From assembly GCF_019428685.1 (NCBI RefSeq), contig NZ_CP080096.1:1674001-1738000 (forward strand): a stretch of DNA of 64,000 bases, written 5' to 3'. The notes under the pieces were generated by a model. It saw only the letters and a list, made by a program, of their open reading frames with translations, searched no databases and was not told the origin of the DNA. Below are positions 35,468 through 43,490 of the stretch, one piece after another (positions within the stretch are counted from its first letter, which is position 1; each line of letters begins with the position of its first letter). The DNA comes from Paraburkholderia edwinii (GTDB taxonomy: Bacteria > Pseudomonadota > Gammaproteobacteria > Burkholderiales > Burkholderiaceae). The translations under genes were made by a program, and so were the position numbers.

Positions 35468-35881
35468 ATGTCAGACGTTGCCCGTTGTGATCCGTGGTCC
35501 CAAACTTTGAGCCTGTTGTCTTCGCTGTCGCAAGGCACGAGCGGCTTGCCGCGCGCGCGGCGCGTCAGATGCGGCGCGCTGCGCATGTCGGACGATGTGC
35601 CGTGCACGGGCACGGCGCGGCTCGTCGAGCGGGTCGGCGAGCGGCTGCTCACGGTCAGCTGGAGCGATCCGACATCGTGCTGCTATCCCGATCAACCGTG
35701 GGTCGTGGCGATTGCACGGCGCGATGGTGTGTGCGCGCTCAGCGGCGAGCCGATCTCGTATGGTGACCCGATCTTCCGTCCGCGCGCGGCGAAGCTGATG
35801 CCGACAAACTCGCAGGCCATGATGCTGGCGAGCGCGGTGAACAAGGCCATGCCTGCGCCGCCGCCGGGGTGCTGGCTTTGA
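35468..35881 (+). CDS. DUF3331-like protein
   Basis: A 137-residue protein with the pattern CALSGEPISYGDPIFRPR near residue 90 and a CCYPDQPWVVAIARRDGVC stretch before it, matching small Burkholderiaceae proteins of the DUF3331 type. Conserved Cys residues may bind a metal. Function unknown. GGAG precedes the start by about 10 bases. Downstream of the AraC gene after 262 bp. Confidence 0.68.
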   Translation: MSDVARCDPWSQTLSLLSSLSQGTSGLPRARRVRCGALRMSDDVPCTGTARLVERVGERLLTVSWSDPTSCCYPDQPWVVAIARRDGVCALSGEPISYGDPIFRPRAAKLMPTNSQAMMLASAVNKAMPAPPPGCWL

Positions 35882-35982
35882 GTGTGTCGAGTTGGATCCG
35901 GATGGCTTCGAGCTCCACGAGCTGCGAGGCCTGATGGTTTTGGGCGGCCGGGCTTTGAGTTGGAACCGAGGTAACTGAGGGC

Positions 35983-36435
35983 TCAGGTCCAGTGCTTGAA
36001 GTCTTCGTAGCGGATCTTGCGCACCACGCCGGGCGTGCGGTCGCGCGCATCGCGGCCGGTCTCGCGCGCGCCCGATGCGTCTTTCGATTCCCAGATTCCC
36101 TGATGATGCGGCCCGTCTTGCGCCGAGCCTAATGACTGCCGGTGCGGCGTCTGCAGCGGCCGCAAGGGTGAAGCGTCGCCCGGTAAATCGCTGCTGTGCG
36201 ACGGATTGCGTGCGAGTTTGCGCGCGCGGGTTTCACGATGCACGGGGGTCATCAAATCGTCATCGATTTTCACCTGCTCGACCGCTAGCGTTTCAAGCGG
36301 CGTTTGCGCATCCGCACCGACCTTGCTGAACACATCGGCCAAACCGGCCGGCATGCCGATATAGACACCGGCTGCGACGCACGCCGCACCAAACAGCAGC
36401 CCGCGGCCAAACAGGGCGAATCGGCGTGTGTCCAT
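35983..36435 (-). CDS. Hypothetical protein with one membrane helix
   Basis: A 150-residue protein with a membrane or signal segment at residues about 9-31 (GRGLLFGAACVAAGVYIG) and a hydrophilic, Asp/Arg-rich remainder. GGAGAAGG lies just before the ATG. No family recognised. Its promoter region on the right contains a 13-bp tandem repeat array. Confidence 0.55.
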   Translation of the reverse strand: MDTRRFALFGRGLLFGAACVAAGVYIGMPAGLADVFSKVGADAQTPLETLAVEQVKIDDDLMTPVHRETRARKLARNPSHSSDLPGDASPLRPLQTPHRQSLGSAQDGPHHQGIWESKDASGARETGRDARDRTPGVVRKIRYEDFKHWT

Positions 36436-36793
36436 GATCCTTCTCCAGTCCTACTCGAGCGGCGTCGCGCTCAGGCTTCAGAACAGAAGCAGCAAGGCGT
36501 TGGAAGCGCTGCGTCAGACGTGGAATGCGCTTCTTAAGCGAAAATCTAAAGCGAATTTCTAAAGCGAATTTCTAAAGCGAACTTCTAGAGCGAATTTCTA
36601 AAGCGGGTAAGCAGGTGCCGCATGATTTGGGCAGCGGCGTATGCAGTATCGACCGCGCGTCCATGCGCGTCTTTTGGCGCTGCACGCTTGCTTTGAGATT
36701 CGCACCGATCGGTGTCCGTAGCGTGTCGCCTGCTTTAGCGTCTGTTCTGCGTGCGTTCCGCGCGCTTTCAGGCGTAGATTTCGCGTGTTTCAT
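36436..36793. other. 358-bp region with tandem repeats, no firm gene
   Basis: Holds a six-copy 13-bp tandem array at 36533-36606. A 73-codon leftward frame starts at 36793, immediately at the stop of the upstream gene (TAAATG), and runs into the array; I do not call it because it resembles no family and ends in repeat sequence. Confidence 0.45.
36533..36606 (+). repeat. Six-copy 13-bp tandem repeat
   Basis: AAGCGAATTTCTA recurs with an exact 13-bp pitch: AAGCG begins at 36536, 36549, 36562, 36575, (GAGCG) 36588 and 36601. The array is AT-richer than its flanks. A 13-bp pitch is not a whole number of codons per unit, and the array lies between genes. Confidence 0.85.
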
Positions 36794-37042
36794 TTATGCC
36801 GCGAGTGCATCGATACCCAGAGACGGACGCACATCGTGCGGCGGAAAGACGCGCCAGCAGCCGTCCTGATGACGGAAGAAGAACATGCCGCGCGGTCCGG
36901 CCGGTGTCGCCGTTTCGATATAGACGAAGCGCGCGCGTTGCGCAGGCATGCGGCCTGAACGCACGACGCGCACGTGCAGGACGGTAGCCGGCGCGAGCCA
37001 TTTGTCGACGAGCCTATGCAGGCATGCTTCGCGGCTCTTCAT
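36794..37042 (-). CDS. Small hypothetical protein
   Basis: An 82-residue protein with AAGGAG 7 bases before its ATG. Sequence begins MKSREACLHRLVDKWLAPA and ends in a GMFFFRHQDGCWRVFPP region, looking like a small single-domain cytoplasmic protein. No family recognised. Ribosome site and even codon use support a real gene. Confidence 0.6.
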   Translation of the reverse strand: MKSREACLHRLVDKWLAPATVLHVRVVRSGRMPAQRARFVYIETATPAGPRGMFFFRHQDGCWRVFPPHDVRPSLGIDALAA

Positions 37043-37263
37043 GACGAACTCCTTCTTCAGTCGCGCCGCGCAACGTCGGTGTGCGTAGCGCGCCTGCCGC
37101 ATCGCATTGATTCACGGCATGACTGAAGCGTAGGGCGGCGTACCCAGGATAACAGTTAATGTTTTTCATGGATACGATAGGTTTTCGTTTATGAAAGCAT
37201 AGGTGTCCGACGCGCCGTTATTCGACAGCGGGACGCCGGATCAGGCGAACGAGGCTGGCTGGC

Positions 37264-37482
37264 TCACGAAACCGTGTCTTCGGTCGGCGCGCAATCCTTG
37301 ACGTCGCGGCTGCCCGGCGGCGCGGGCAAGTCTTCGCAGCGCACCCGCTGCTCGATGATCGCGCGCGCGAAATTGACGAGCGACGACACGGACCCATGCA
37401 CGCTGTGGTACTCGGCGTTGCCGATGCGTGCGTCCAGCACGACGAGCATGCCGGACTCCTGGGCCAGTTTGAGGATATCCAT
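37264..37482 (-). CDS. Small hypothetical protein (DILKLAQESGMLVVLDARIG type)
   Basis: A 72-residue protein; a GGAG site is 8 bases before the ATG at 37482. The pattern LAQESGMLVVLDARIGNAEYHSVHGS looks like a conserved small Burkholderiaceae protein. An upstream start would add unrelated residues. Function unknown. Confidence 0.62.
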   Translation of the reverse strand: MDILKLAQESGMLVVLDARIGNAEYHSVHGSVSSLVNFARAIIEQRVRCEDLPAPPGSRDVKDCAPTEDTVS

Positions 37483-37937
37483 GTAGGTCTCCGGGTTTGT
37501 TGCACATGCACACGCAAGAAGCGGGCCGATATGAAACGCTGTGCTCATGTTGAAACGCATGGCTCGGGCATCGTTGCGCAAATGAAGTCTGCGTTTCGCA
37601 AATGCCCGCCACCGCCGGTCGGCCGCGGCGACGGTTGCGCTGTGCTGCTTCGCGCATTCGCCATGTGTGCTCCTCTCGACCTTGTGGCGACCTTTACGCT
37701 CGACAAGACGCAAAAATCGAAATGCTGTCGTGCGAATTGTGAAGTTGCGTGACGCGTAAAAAATCACTCGGGGCATTCTCGTTCTACTGTGATATCCACG
37801 GGATCCGCAGCGAGGCTCCCGGCGGCACGCACCGCAACGCTCGTCAATCCGCTGACATGTCGGCGGAATAAAACAATGCAATGAGACGGTAAACAGGCGG
37901 CGAGCAAAGTGCGCGCAACCACCCGGAGGGGCTGTCC
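37483..37937. other. 455-bp region without a supported gene
   Basis: Lies between divergent small genes and must contain both promoters. Frames here lack ribosome sites. No repeat or hairpin stood out. Confidence 0.4.
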
Positions 37938-38342
37938 ATGTTCCTGTCGTTGAATCATGAAAATCGTCGCAGTTTGACTGCCTTGCGCACCGTGCTTGGC
38001 GCGGTGCTGGCCTGGTCGTTGATCGAAACGCCGTTCGAACTCGCGGCGTGCGTGTCGGACACTCAGAGCGCCGCGCTCGTGTTTTCGAAATTTTTGCTCG
38101 TTATCCTGATTGCGTGTGCGGGCAGCCGTGCATCGATCGCGCCGTTCGCGAGGCTGATTGCGCTATTCGTCTGCGGCGCGAGCGTGCTCGCGATCGTGCC
38201 TGCGTTGCCGAGCGAATTCCGCTACGACCGGATCGGTTTCGTGCTGTCGACCGTCGAATGTGCGCTGAAGGCGCTCGCCATCGCGGTGCTCGTGACGCGC
38301 GATGCTGGCGTGCGGCTGTGGAGCGACTGGCAGCGGTCCTGA
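37938..38342 (+). CDS. Small membrane protein, unknown function
   Basis: A 134-residue protein with four likely membrane helices (residues about 15-35, 45-62, 68-87 and 100-120). GGAGGGG precedes the ATG. The pattern is that of a small integral membrane protein of the DoxX-like size class, but no motif assigns it. Confidence 0.6.
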   Translation: MFLSLNHENRRSLTALRTVLGAVLAWSLIETPFELAACVSDTQSAALVFSKFLLVILIACAGSRASIAPFARLIALFVCGASVLAIVPALPSEFRYDRIGFVLSTVECALKALAIAVLVTRDAGVRLWSDWQRS

Positions 38343-38415
38343 TGTATGGCTCCTGAAGTGCGCGGTCCTGATGCGGGGTTCTGATCCGCTCAGGCGACCA
38401 TATCAGGCAGCCATA

Positions 38416-39471
38416 TCAGGCAGCCATATTCGTCTGCTGTTCGATCACGCCGTACCATCCCATGCCACGATACGTCTCATAGCCGGGTGTCAGTGCGTAA
38501 CCGACGAGCGATCCGTTGCTGCTCCGATAATTACCCGTGTTGTCGCGGTTCGGCGGCAGATCGAAGCGCGCCGGCTCGCGGCCTGCTTCCTTTGAATCCG
38601 CGATGACGCGTCCGCTTGCATCGACGATCATGCAACGCGTGCGCGCGCGTTCTTCGTCGGTAAGACGCACGCTGCCGACCACCGCGGACGCCTGTTTCGC
38701 CCAGTCGAAAAACACCGCTAGCACGCCGACGATGCGGCCGTCGGCCGCGCCGTTCTCGCGGACCGCGGTCGCATAGGTCGCGACCTGCGCGCTTTGCAGC
38801 TGGGCGAGCGCATCGACGTTCGCGGTCGCGTATTCGTCGCCCGAGCGGGTGCGCAGCGCGGCGGCGAACCATTCGTGCTGCGCCGCGTTGACCGCGCCCG
38901 CAACCGGAAACTGCGCCGGCCGTCCGCTCGCCACGACATGCCCTTGCAGATCGAGCACCCAGATGTCGAGATAAACCGTGTAGCTGTCGAGAATGACCGA
39001 CAGGCGCTTCGATGCATAGGCGGCCGATTCGCCGGAGCCGCTCATCGAGCAGTCGACGATAGCCGCATCGGTAGCCCACCAGCGCACGTCGCACGAGCGC
39101 TCGTAGAGATTGCGGTCGATCACGTCGATCATATTCAGCGCGAGGTCCGTGAGACGCTGTCCTTGCTGGCGTTCGAGCTCCGTCACCATGCGTTCGGAGA
39201 GGCCGTTCAGTTCCTTGCCGAGTTCGCCGGTCAGCTGGCCGATGCGGCCCGAGACGTTCTTCACCTGGTTCGCGACCACCGCGAAGCCGCGGCCCGCTTC
39301 GCCGGCGCGCGCCGCTTCGATCAGCGCGTTGATCGCGAGGTAAGTGGCTTCGCGGTTGATCAGATCGATGTCCGAAATCTTGTCTCGCGAGATCTTGCGA
39401 ACTTCGCGCGAGAGTTCGGCGATCGCCGAACCTTGTGACGATTGACGACGCTTTTCCAACAGGGTGGACAT
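38416..39471 (-). CDS. Chemoreceptor-like protein with inverted domain order
   Basis: A 351-residue protein. Unlike normal chemoreceptors, the signalling tip comes first (residues about 45-75, YLAINALIEAARAGEAGRGFAVVANQV) and the sensor follows: a Cache-like domain at about residues 150-345 (YLDIWVLDLQGHVVASGRP, GVLAVFFDWAKQASAVVG). No clear membrane helix is visible, so it may be cytoplasmic. The N-terminal helical arm is only about 45 residues, far shorter than the usual methylation bundle. Its C-terminal stop lies in a short GCAGCCATATCAG repeat. No che genes are near. Confidence 0.8.
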   Translation of the reverse strand: MSTLLEKRRQSSQGSAIAELSREVRKISRDKISDIDLINREATYLAINALIEAARAGEAGRGFAVVANQVKNVSGRIGQLTGELGKELNGLSERMVTELERQQGQRLTDLALNMIDVIDRNLYERSCDVRWWATDAAIVDCSMSGSGESAAYASKRLSVILDSYTVYLDIWVLDLQGHVVASGRPAQFPVAGAVNAAQHEWFAAALRTRSGDEYATANVDALAQLQSAQVATYATAVRENGAADGRIVGVLAVFFDWAKQASAVVGSVRLTDEERARTRCMIVDASGRVIADSKEAGREPARFDLPPNRDNTGNYRSSNGSLVGYALTPGYETYRGMGWYGVIEQQTNMAA

Positions 39472-39910
39472 AGTGGGAATCCGGTGGCGGAAGGTGGAGC
39501 GCTCAGTAACGTCTTCGGTAAAGTCTTCGATTAATTAATCGCCGTTTACGGCAAGGTAAATTGAATACTTAAGCTTCCCTGAATAAATTTCGCTTTAAAA
39601 CTTTCACCGGTTTCTAGTTGCACCGGGCCTGTGCGGAGCGTGTTTCTTTTTAAGCTTTTTCAGTGCATCGATGAGCCGGAATGGGGCGCACCGCGCTGGG
39701 GCGTCGCCGTGCCTGTCCCACTTGCCGGGATGGCGGTTGGTCGCGCCTGTCCGCGCGGATCATGAGTTTTTTGTCATGCTGGCGTAAGATCTTGCTTTAT
39801 AAGAGGTGAAACCGTTTCCAGCCGGACCGGCTGCGAGCGAGTTTTTACCGAAGCGTCCGGCTTTTCCGGATCAATACGCGTATAGCGCGCATCAACGATA
39901 GGGCAGATAA
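39472..39910. promoter_or_regulatory. Divergent control region with two palindromes
   Basis: A 439-bp region between the chemoreceptor (left) and a LysR gene (right). GCCGTTTACGGC at 39541-39552 is a perfect inverted repeat near the chemoreceptor start. CAGCCGG-A-CCGGCTG at 39819-39833 is a 15-bp perfect palindrome 78 bp before the LysR start. The central part is AT-richer. The palindromes are seen; their roles as operators are inferred. Confidence 0.5.
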
Positions 39911-40834
39911 ATGGACCGCTTGGAGGCAATGGAGATATTCACGCGCGTAGTCGAAGCGAACAGTTTTTCAAAGGTGTCGGAATCGCTCGAATTGCCTCGG
40001 GCCAAGGTCAGCCGAACCATTCAGGCGCTCGAGGAGCATGTCGGCGTGCGCCTCCTGAACCGCTCGACGCGCCAGGTGAACGTCACGGAAGACGGCGCGC
40101 TCTTTTACGACCGTTGCGTGCGCATTCTCGCGGACGTTTCCGATGCGGAATCGTCGCTGTCGAACAAGCGCGAAACGCCGGCCGGCACGATCCGCGTCGA
40201 TACGTCGGGCACCCTGGCGCGCGCGCTGCTGCTGCCGGCGCTCGACGATTTCTACCGCAAGTTTCCGCAAATCGACGTGCGGCTCGGGCTTGCGGACCGC
40301 AATATCGATCTGATTCAGGACGGCGCCGATTGCGTGATCCGCATGGGCCGGCTTGAAGAATCGAGCCTTGTCGCGCGCCGTATCGGCAATGCGCGCATCG
40401 TCACGTGCGCGGCGCCCGCGTATCTCGAGAAATACGGCACGCCGAAAACGCTCGACGATCTGAACGAGCATCGGGCAGTGAATTATGTATCCGCGCGCAG
40501 CGGCAAGACCTTTCCGTTCGAATACGAAGTGGGCGGCGAGACCGTCAAGGTGCAGATGAAGGGCGTGCTCGCGGTCAACGACGGTAGTGTGTATATCGGT
40601 GCGGCCGCGCTCGGGCACGGCATCATCCAGCCGTCGCGCTTCATGGTGGCCGAACTGATCGACAAGGGTGCGTTGACGGAAATTCTCGGCGATTTCACGT
40701 GCCCGTCGACGCCGCTGTCGATCGTCTATCCGCATCGCCGCAATCTGAGTTCGCGGCTGCGGGCGTTTACGGGCTGGGTCAGCGAACTGGCGGAGCAGCA
40801 TCCTGACCTGAACGGCAACGCCGCGCAGGAGTAA
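39911..40834 (+). CDS. LysR-family regulator
   Basis: A 307-residue LysR protein of the group with DRLEAMEIFTRVVEANSF at the start. The helix-turn-helix is at residues about 18-40 (FSKVSESLELPRAKVSRTIQ) and the effector domain begins at about 90 (GTIRVDTSGTLARALLLPAL). Many of these repress themselves and a divergent gene; here the divergent gene is the chemoreceptor, but a functional link is unproven. Its stop is inside a strong terminator hairpin. Confidence 0.88.
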   Translation: MDRLEAMEIFTRVVEANSFSKVSESLELPRAKVSRTIQALEEHVGVRLLNRSTRQVNVTEDGALFYDRCVRILADVSDAESSLSNKRETPAGTIRVDTSGTLARALLLPALDDFYRKFPQIDVRLGLADRNIDLIQDGADCVIRMGRLEESSLVARRIGNARIVTCAAPAYLEKYGTPKTLDDLNEHRAVNYVSARSGKTFPFEYEVGGETVKVQMKGVLAVNDGSVYIGAAALGHGIIQPSRFMVAELIDKGALTEILGDFTCPSTPLSIVYPHRRNLSSRLRAFTGWVSELAEQHPDLNGNAAQE

Positions 40835-40853
40835 CGCTGACTCCTGCGCGGCG
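40819..40853 (+). terminator. 13-bp hairpin enclosing the LysR stop codon
   Basis: CGCCGCGCAGGAG pairs perfectly with CTCCTGCGCGGCG around a 9-base loop that contains the TAA stop (40832-40834). There is no T-run. Overlap with the last codons means the gene's C-terminus is tied to the terminator sequence. Confidence 0.7.
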
Positions 40854-40961
40854 CATCGGGAAGGCTGGGTTGGTTGAGACAGGGCGGCGGGTTCGCGCTT
40901 GTGCGGGTTAGCGTCGTTCGCGTTAGTTCGAGCTGGCTTGCTTTGCTGACGCGACCTGGCT

Positions 40962-41741
40962 TTAGCGAACCGTGCTGCCGGGCAACCAGCCTTCACTGAC
41001 GCCGATATCCGCAATCTGCTTCGCGATCTTGTTGCCGAGGCGCTTTGCATCTTCGCCAACGGTGTCATGCCTCGTTTCCGACACCGCGTGCATGCCGCCG
41101 CCCATCGCTACCGACGTGGCGATATGTCCGGCCGCCGCGCCGACGCCCGCGGTTTCGGCGACGCCCGGTGCCTTGCCGCTATCCGCATTCGCATCGAAGC
41201 TCTGCACGAGCGTCGGCGTACCGCCGGCCGGCTTGTACAGCACCTGCACGGTCGTGCCGACCTCGCTTTCGCCGGCGCCCAGGCCGATCATCGTGCGGCG
41301 GCGGCGATTGCCGGCGTCGATCTTGTCGAAGCTGCCTTGCACGAGCAGCACGTTCTGATCGGCGGGCGGAGGCGCGTCGGTGCGCACCGCGTGCAAGCCC
41401 ATCGATTGCAGCTTGCGCACGATTTCATCGGCGACCTGTTGCTGGACCTGAACCGCGTCGGCGGCCTGCTGCGGTTGGTCGGAGCTGCCGGACATGTGCG
41501 AGATCAGCTTGTGCGCGAGGCCGCCGCTGTCGAGCTTCACCTGTTCGGCGCTGCTTGCGAAGGAATACACATAGATGTTGTCGGGCCGCACCTGCGTTTG
41601 CGTGACGACCGGATTCGGGCTTGCGTTCGCGACGTTGGTGATACCGCTTGCGCAGCCGGTCAGCAGGATCGCGCTGAACAGCAGGGCGGACGAAGCGTGG
41701 CGGGCGGTTTTGGTGCCGATGGATTTGAGCGTCGTGAACAT
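40962..41741 (-). CDS. DUF4410 lipoprotein
   Basis: A 259-residue outer-surface or periplasmic lipoprotein. Signal peptide ends at lipobox LLTGC, so Cys is lipidated. The DUF4410 pattern follows: IYVYSFASSAEQVKLD, DEIVRKLQSMGLHAV, VLLVQGSFDKIDAGNRRRRTMIGLGAG. The start at 41741 was chosen for its signal peptide. Function of the family is unknown; it is widespread in Burkholderiaceae. Confidence 0.82.
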   Translation of the reverse strand: MFTTLKSIGTKTARHASSALLFSAILLTGCASGITNVANASPNPVVTQTQVRPDNIYVYSFASSAEQVKLDSGGLAHKLISHMSGSSDQPQQAADAVQVQQQVADEIVRKLQSMGLHAVRTDAPPPADQNVLLVQGSFDKIDAGNRRRRTMIGLGAGESEVGTTVQVLYKPAGGTPTLVQSFDANADSGKAPGVAETAGVGAAAGHIATSVAMGGGMHAVSETRHDTVGEDAKRLGNKIAKQIADIGVSEGWLPGSTVR

Positions 41742-42005
41742 GATGGACTGACCTGTGAGTTGTGCGTAAAAGTGCAATGAGAGTGCGATAAGAGAGCGAT
41801 GAGTGGCTTGAACTTATCGTCCGATGATTGCGGCGATGTCACCTGTTGCGTGACTTGCCTGATCGGATCTGCACTTGCGTTTTCATCAGGTCGGCCCGCG
41901 GAAGCGAGTATGGTCGACACACTTCGCTCCCGCCATCCGTCAATTATGTCGAGCCATGTCAGCGCCGCGTGAGCCTTGCGGCGCATGGCTCACGGCGATA
42001 TCGGC

Positions 42006-42170
42006 TCAGCTCTTGCGCGAGGTCTTCACGACGAATTGTGTAGGCAGGTGCTGAACTTTTTCGCTGCCGCATTTGGGGCAGGCGGGGTGCGCGGTCGGGT
42101 GCTCGCTGATGTGCTCGGCGTGCTCGAATTTTTCGCCGCACTGTTCGCAGCGGTACTCGTAGGTCGGCAT
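42006..42170 (-). CDS. FmdB-type zinc-ribbon protein
   Basis: A 54-residue protein with two CxxC knuckles (CEQC at residues 8-11 and CPKC at 31-34) in the FmdB pattern MPTYEYRCEQCGEKFE. The family binds zinc and is of uncertain role. A GGAGG site precedes the ATG. A short gene, complete. Confidence 0.85.
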   Translation of the reverse strand: MPTYEYRCEQCGEKFEHAEHISEHPTAHPACPKCGSEKVQHLPTQFVVKTSRKS

Positions 42171-42313
42171 GGCAAACCTCCTGCTGAAACGGGCGGGAGA
42201 AGAAGAGCCGTGGAAAGGACGCACGGCATGCGCGCGGCGGCTGCGGCAAGCGGGAACACGCGCGTTGCGTGCGCTGCTTGCCGGGTGGTGGCCGGGCAAA
42301 TTTATTCTAGTGC

Positions 42314-43273
42314 TCAACGCGCGTCTGCGTCGAACCGATAAAGCGTCTGCGGTGAACGCGTGAGGATCGTCTCGCGCTGCGCTGCGTCCGGCACCCAAAC
42401 GTCGAGCGCCATACGCGTCGCGTCGTAGTCGACGGATTGCCGATACTCGGTATGCGGCCAGTCGCTGCCCCAGACGAGCCGCTCGGGCGTGAACGCCTTG
42501 AGCAGCGGTGCGGCGAGTCGCGCGCCGAGTTCGGTGCCGTCGCTATCGTGCCCGTTTCCAGTGGGTGTACTGACCGATTTCACACTTCGGTAAGCGCCGG
42601 AGAGTTTGACCCACACGCGCCCCGTCGACGCCACCGACAGCAGATAACGGAAACCCGGATCGTCAGCGCCAAGCTCGGGCGAGGGCCGCCCGAAATGATC
42701 GACGACCACCGTGCAGCGGTGCGCGAGCAGCGCGCCGACCAGCGCGGGAAGATCCGCCGCTGCGCGATGCACTTCGACATGCCAACCAAGCGCATTGACG
42801 TGCGCAAGCAGGTTGCGCCACTCGGGCTGCGCCAGGTCCGGAAGCGGCAGGCCGATCAGGTTCAGCCGGATGCCGGCGACACCTGCTTGCGCGAGTTCGT
42901 CGAGTTCAGCGTCCCCGGCCGAAGGCGCGACGACCGCCACGCCGCGCAAGCGGTGCGGGTAGCACCGCATGACGTCGACGAAGAAGCGGTTGTCGGTGCC
43001 GAGGAAGCTCGGTTGCACGAGCACGGCATGCGAGAGCCCATTCGGCGCCAGATAGCTCGCATACGTTTCGACTGTTGCATCGTATTCGGGCGCATGCCGG
43101 CGTTGTGCGGCAAGCGGCAGGCCGCGGACGAACACGTGTGCATGCGTGTCCACCGCGACCAGCGCCGGGTGTGTCGCGCCAAGCCAGCCGGTCGGGGCGC
43201 CGGCCGGCGCATGCGTGCCGGAGCACGCGTCCTGCAGGAAAGAGGTCGGGCATTCGATCGCTTTGCTGTTCAT
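42314..43273 (-). CDS. Amidohydrolase-2 family hydrolase (2-pyrone dicarboxylate lactonase-like)
   Basis: A 319-residue metal hydrolase: DTHAHVF near residue 43, WHVEVH, VVVDHFGRP and LVWGSDWPHTEY in order, as in the 2-pyrone-4,6-dicarboxylate hydrolase group. These open lactone rings in aromatic-acid breakdown. It lies downstream of an MFS transporter in the same direction, with a 15-bp tandem array between them, so transport plus hydrolysis of one carboxylate is likely. A LysR is divergent to the transporter. Confidence 0.8.
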   Translation of the reverse strand: MNSKAIECPTSFLQDACSGTHAPAGAPTGWLGATHPALVAVDTHAHVFVRGLPLAAQRRHAPEYDATVETYASYLAPNGLSHAVLVQPSFLGTDNRFFVDVMRCYPHRLRGVAVVAPSAGDAELDELAQAGVAGIRLNLIGLPLPDLAQPEWRNLLAHVNALGWHVEVHRAAADLPALVGALLAHRCTVVVDHFGRPSPELGADDPGFRYLLSVASTGRVWVKLSGAYRSVKSVSTPTGNGHDSDGTELGARLAAPLLKAFTPERLVWGSDWPHTEYRQSVDYDATRMALDVWVPDAAQRETILTRSPQTLYRFDADAR

Positions 43274-43403
43274 GGAAATCTTTGACAACGGTGTTGCGCC
43301 GCGCGTCGGTTACGCGCGATGTGACGGGGTGGCTTCTGCTTCTTTGTGCAGCGCGCGTGCGATTTGCGACATGTGTTTCCGTGCCGTGCGCTTTCGCGCC
43401 GTG

Positions 43404-43490
43404 CGCGTTTGCAACCTGCGCGTTTGCAACGTGAGCGTTTGCAACGTGAGCGTTTGCAACGTGAGCGTTTGCAACGTGAGCGTTTACGAC
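43404..43490 (+). repeat. 15-bp tandem repeat at the MFS gene end
   Basis: GTTTGCAACGTGAGC recurs at an exact 15-bp pitch (GTTTGCAAC at 43407, 43422, 43437, 43452 and 43467; degenerate GTTTACGAC at 43482). The MFS stop codon TAA (43484-43486) lies in the degenerate last copy. Because 15 is a multiple of 3, slippage would not shift a frame. Confidence 0.85.

Noticed and set aside
36572..36793. 73-codon leftward frame starting right at the stop of the 82-residue gene
   Set aside because: The TAAATG junction suggests coupling, but the frame runs into the 13-bp tandem array and resembles no family.
39472..39620. Sigma-28 or sigma-54 promoter for the chemoreceptor
   Set aside because: No match with proper spacing between the -35/-10 or -24/-12 elements was found.
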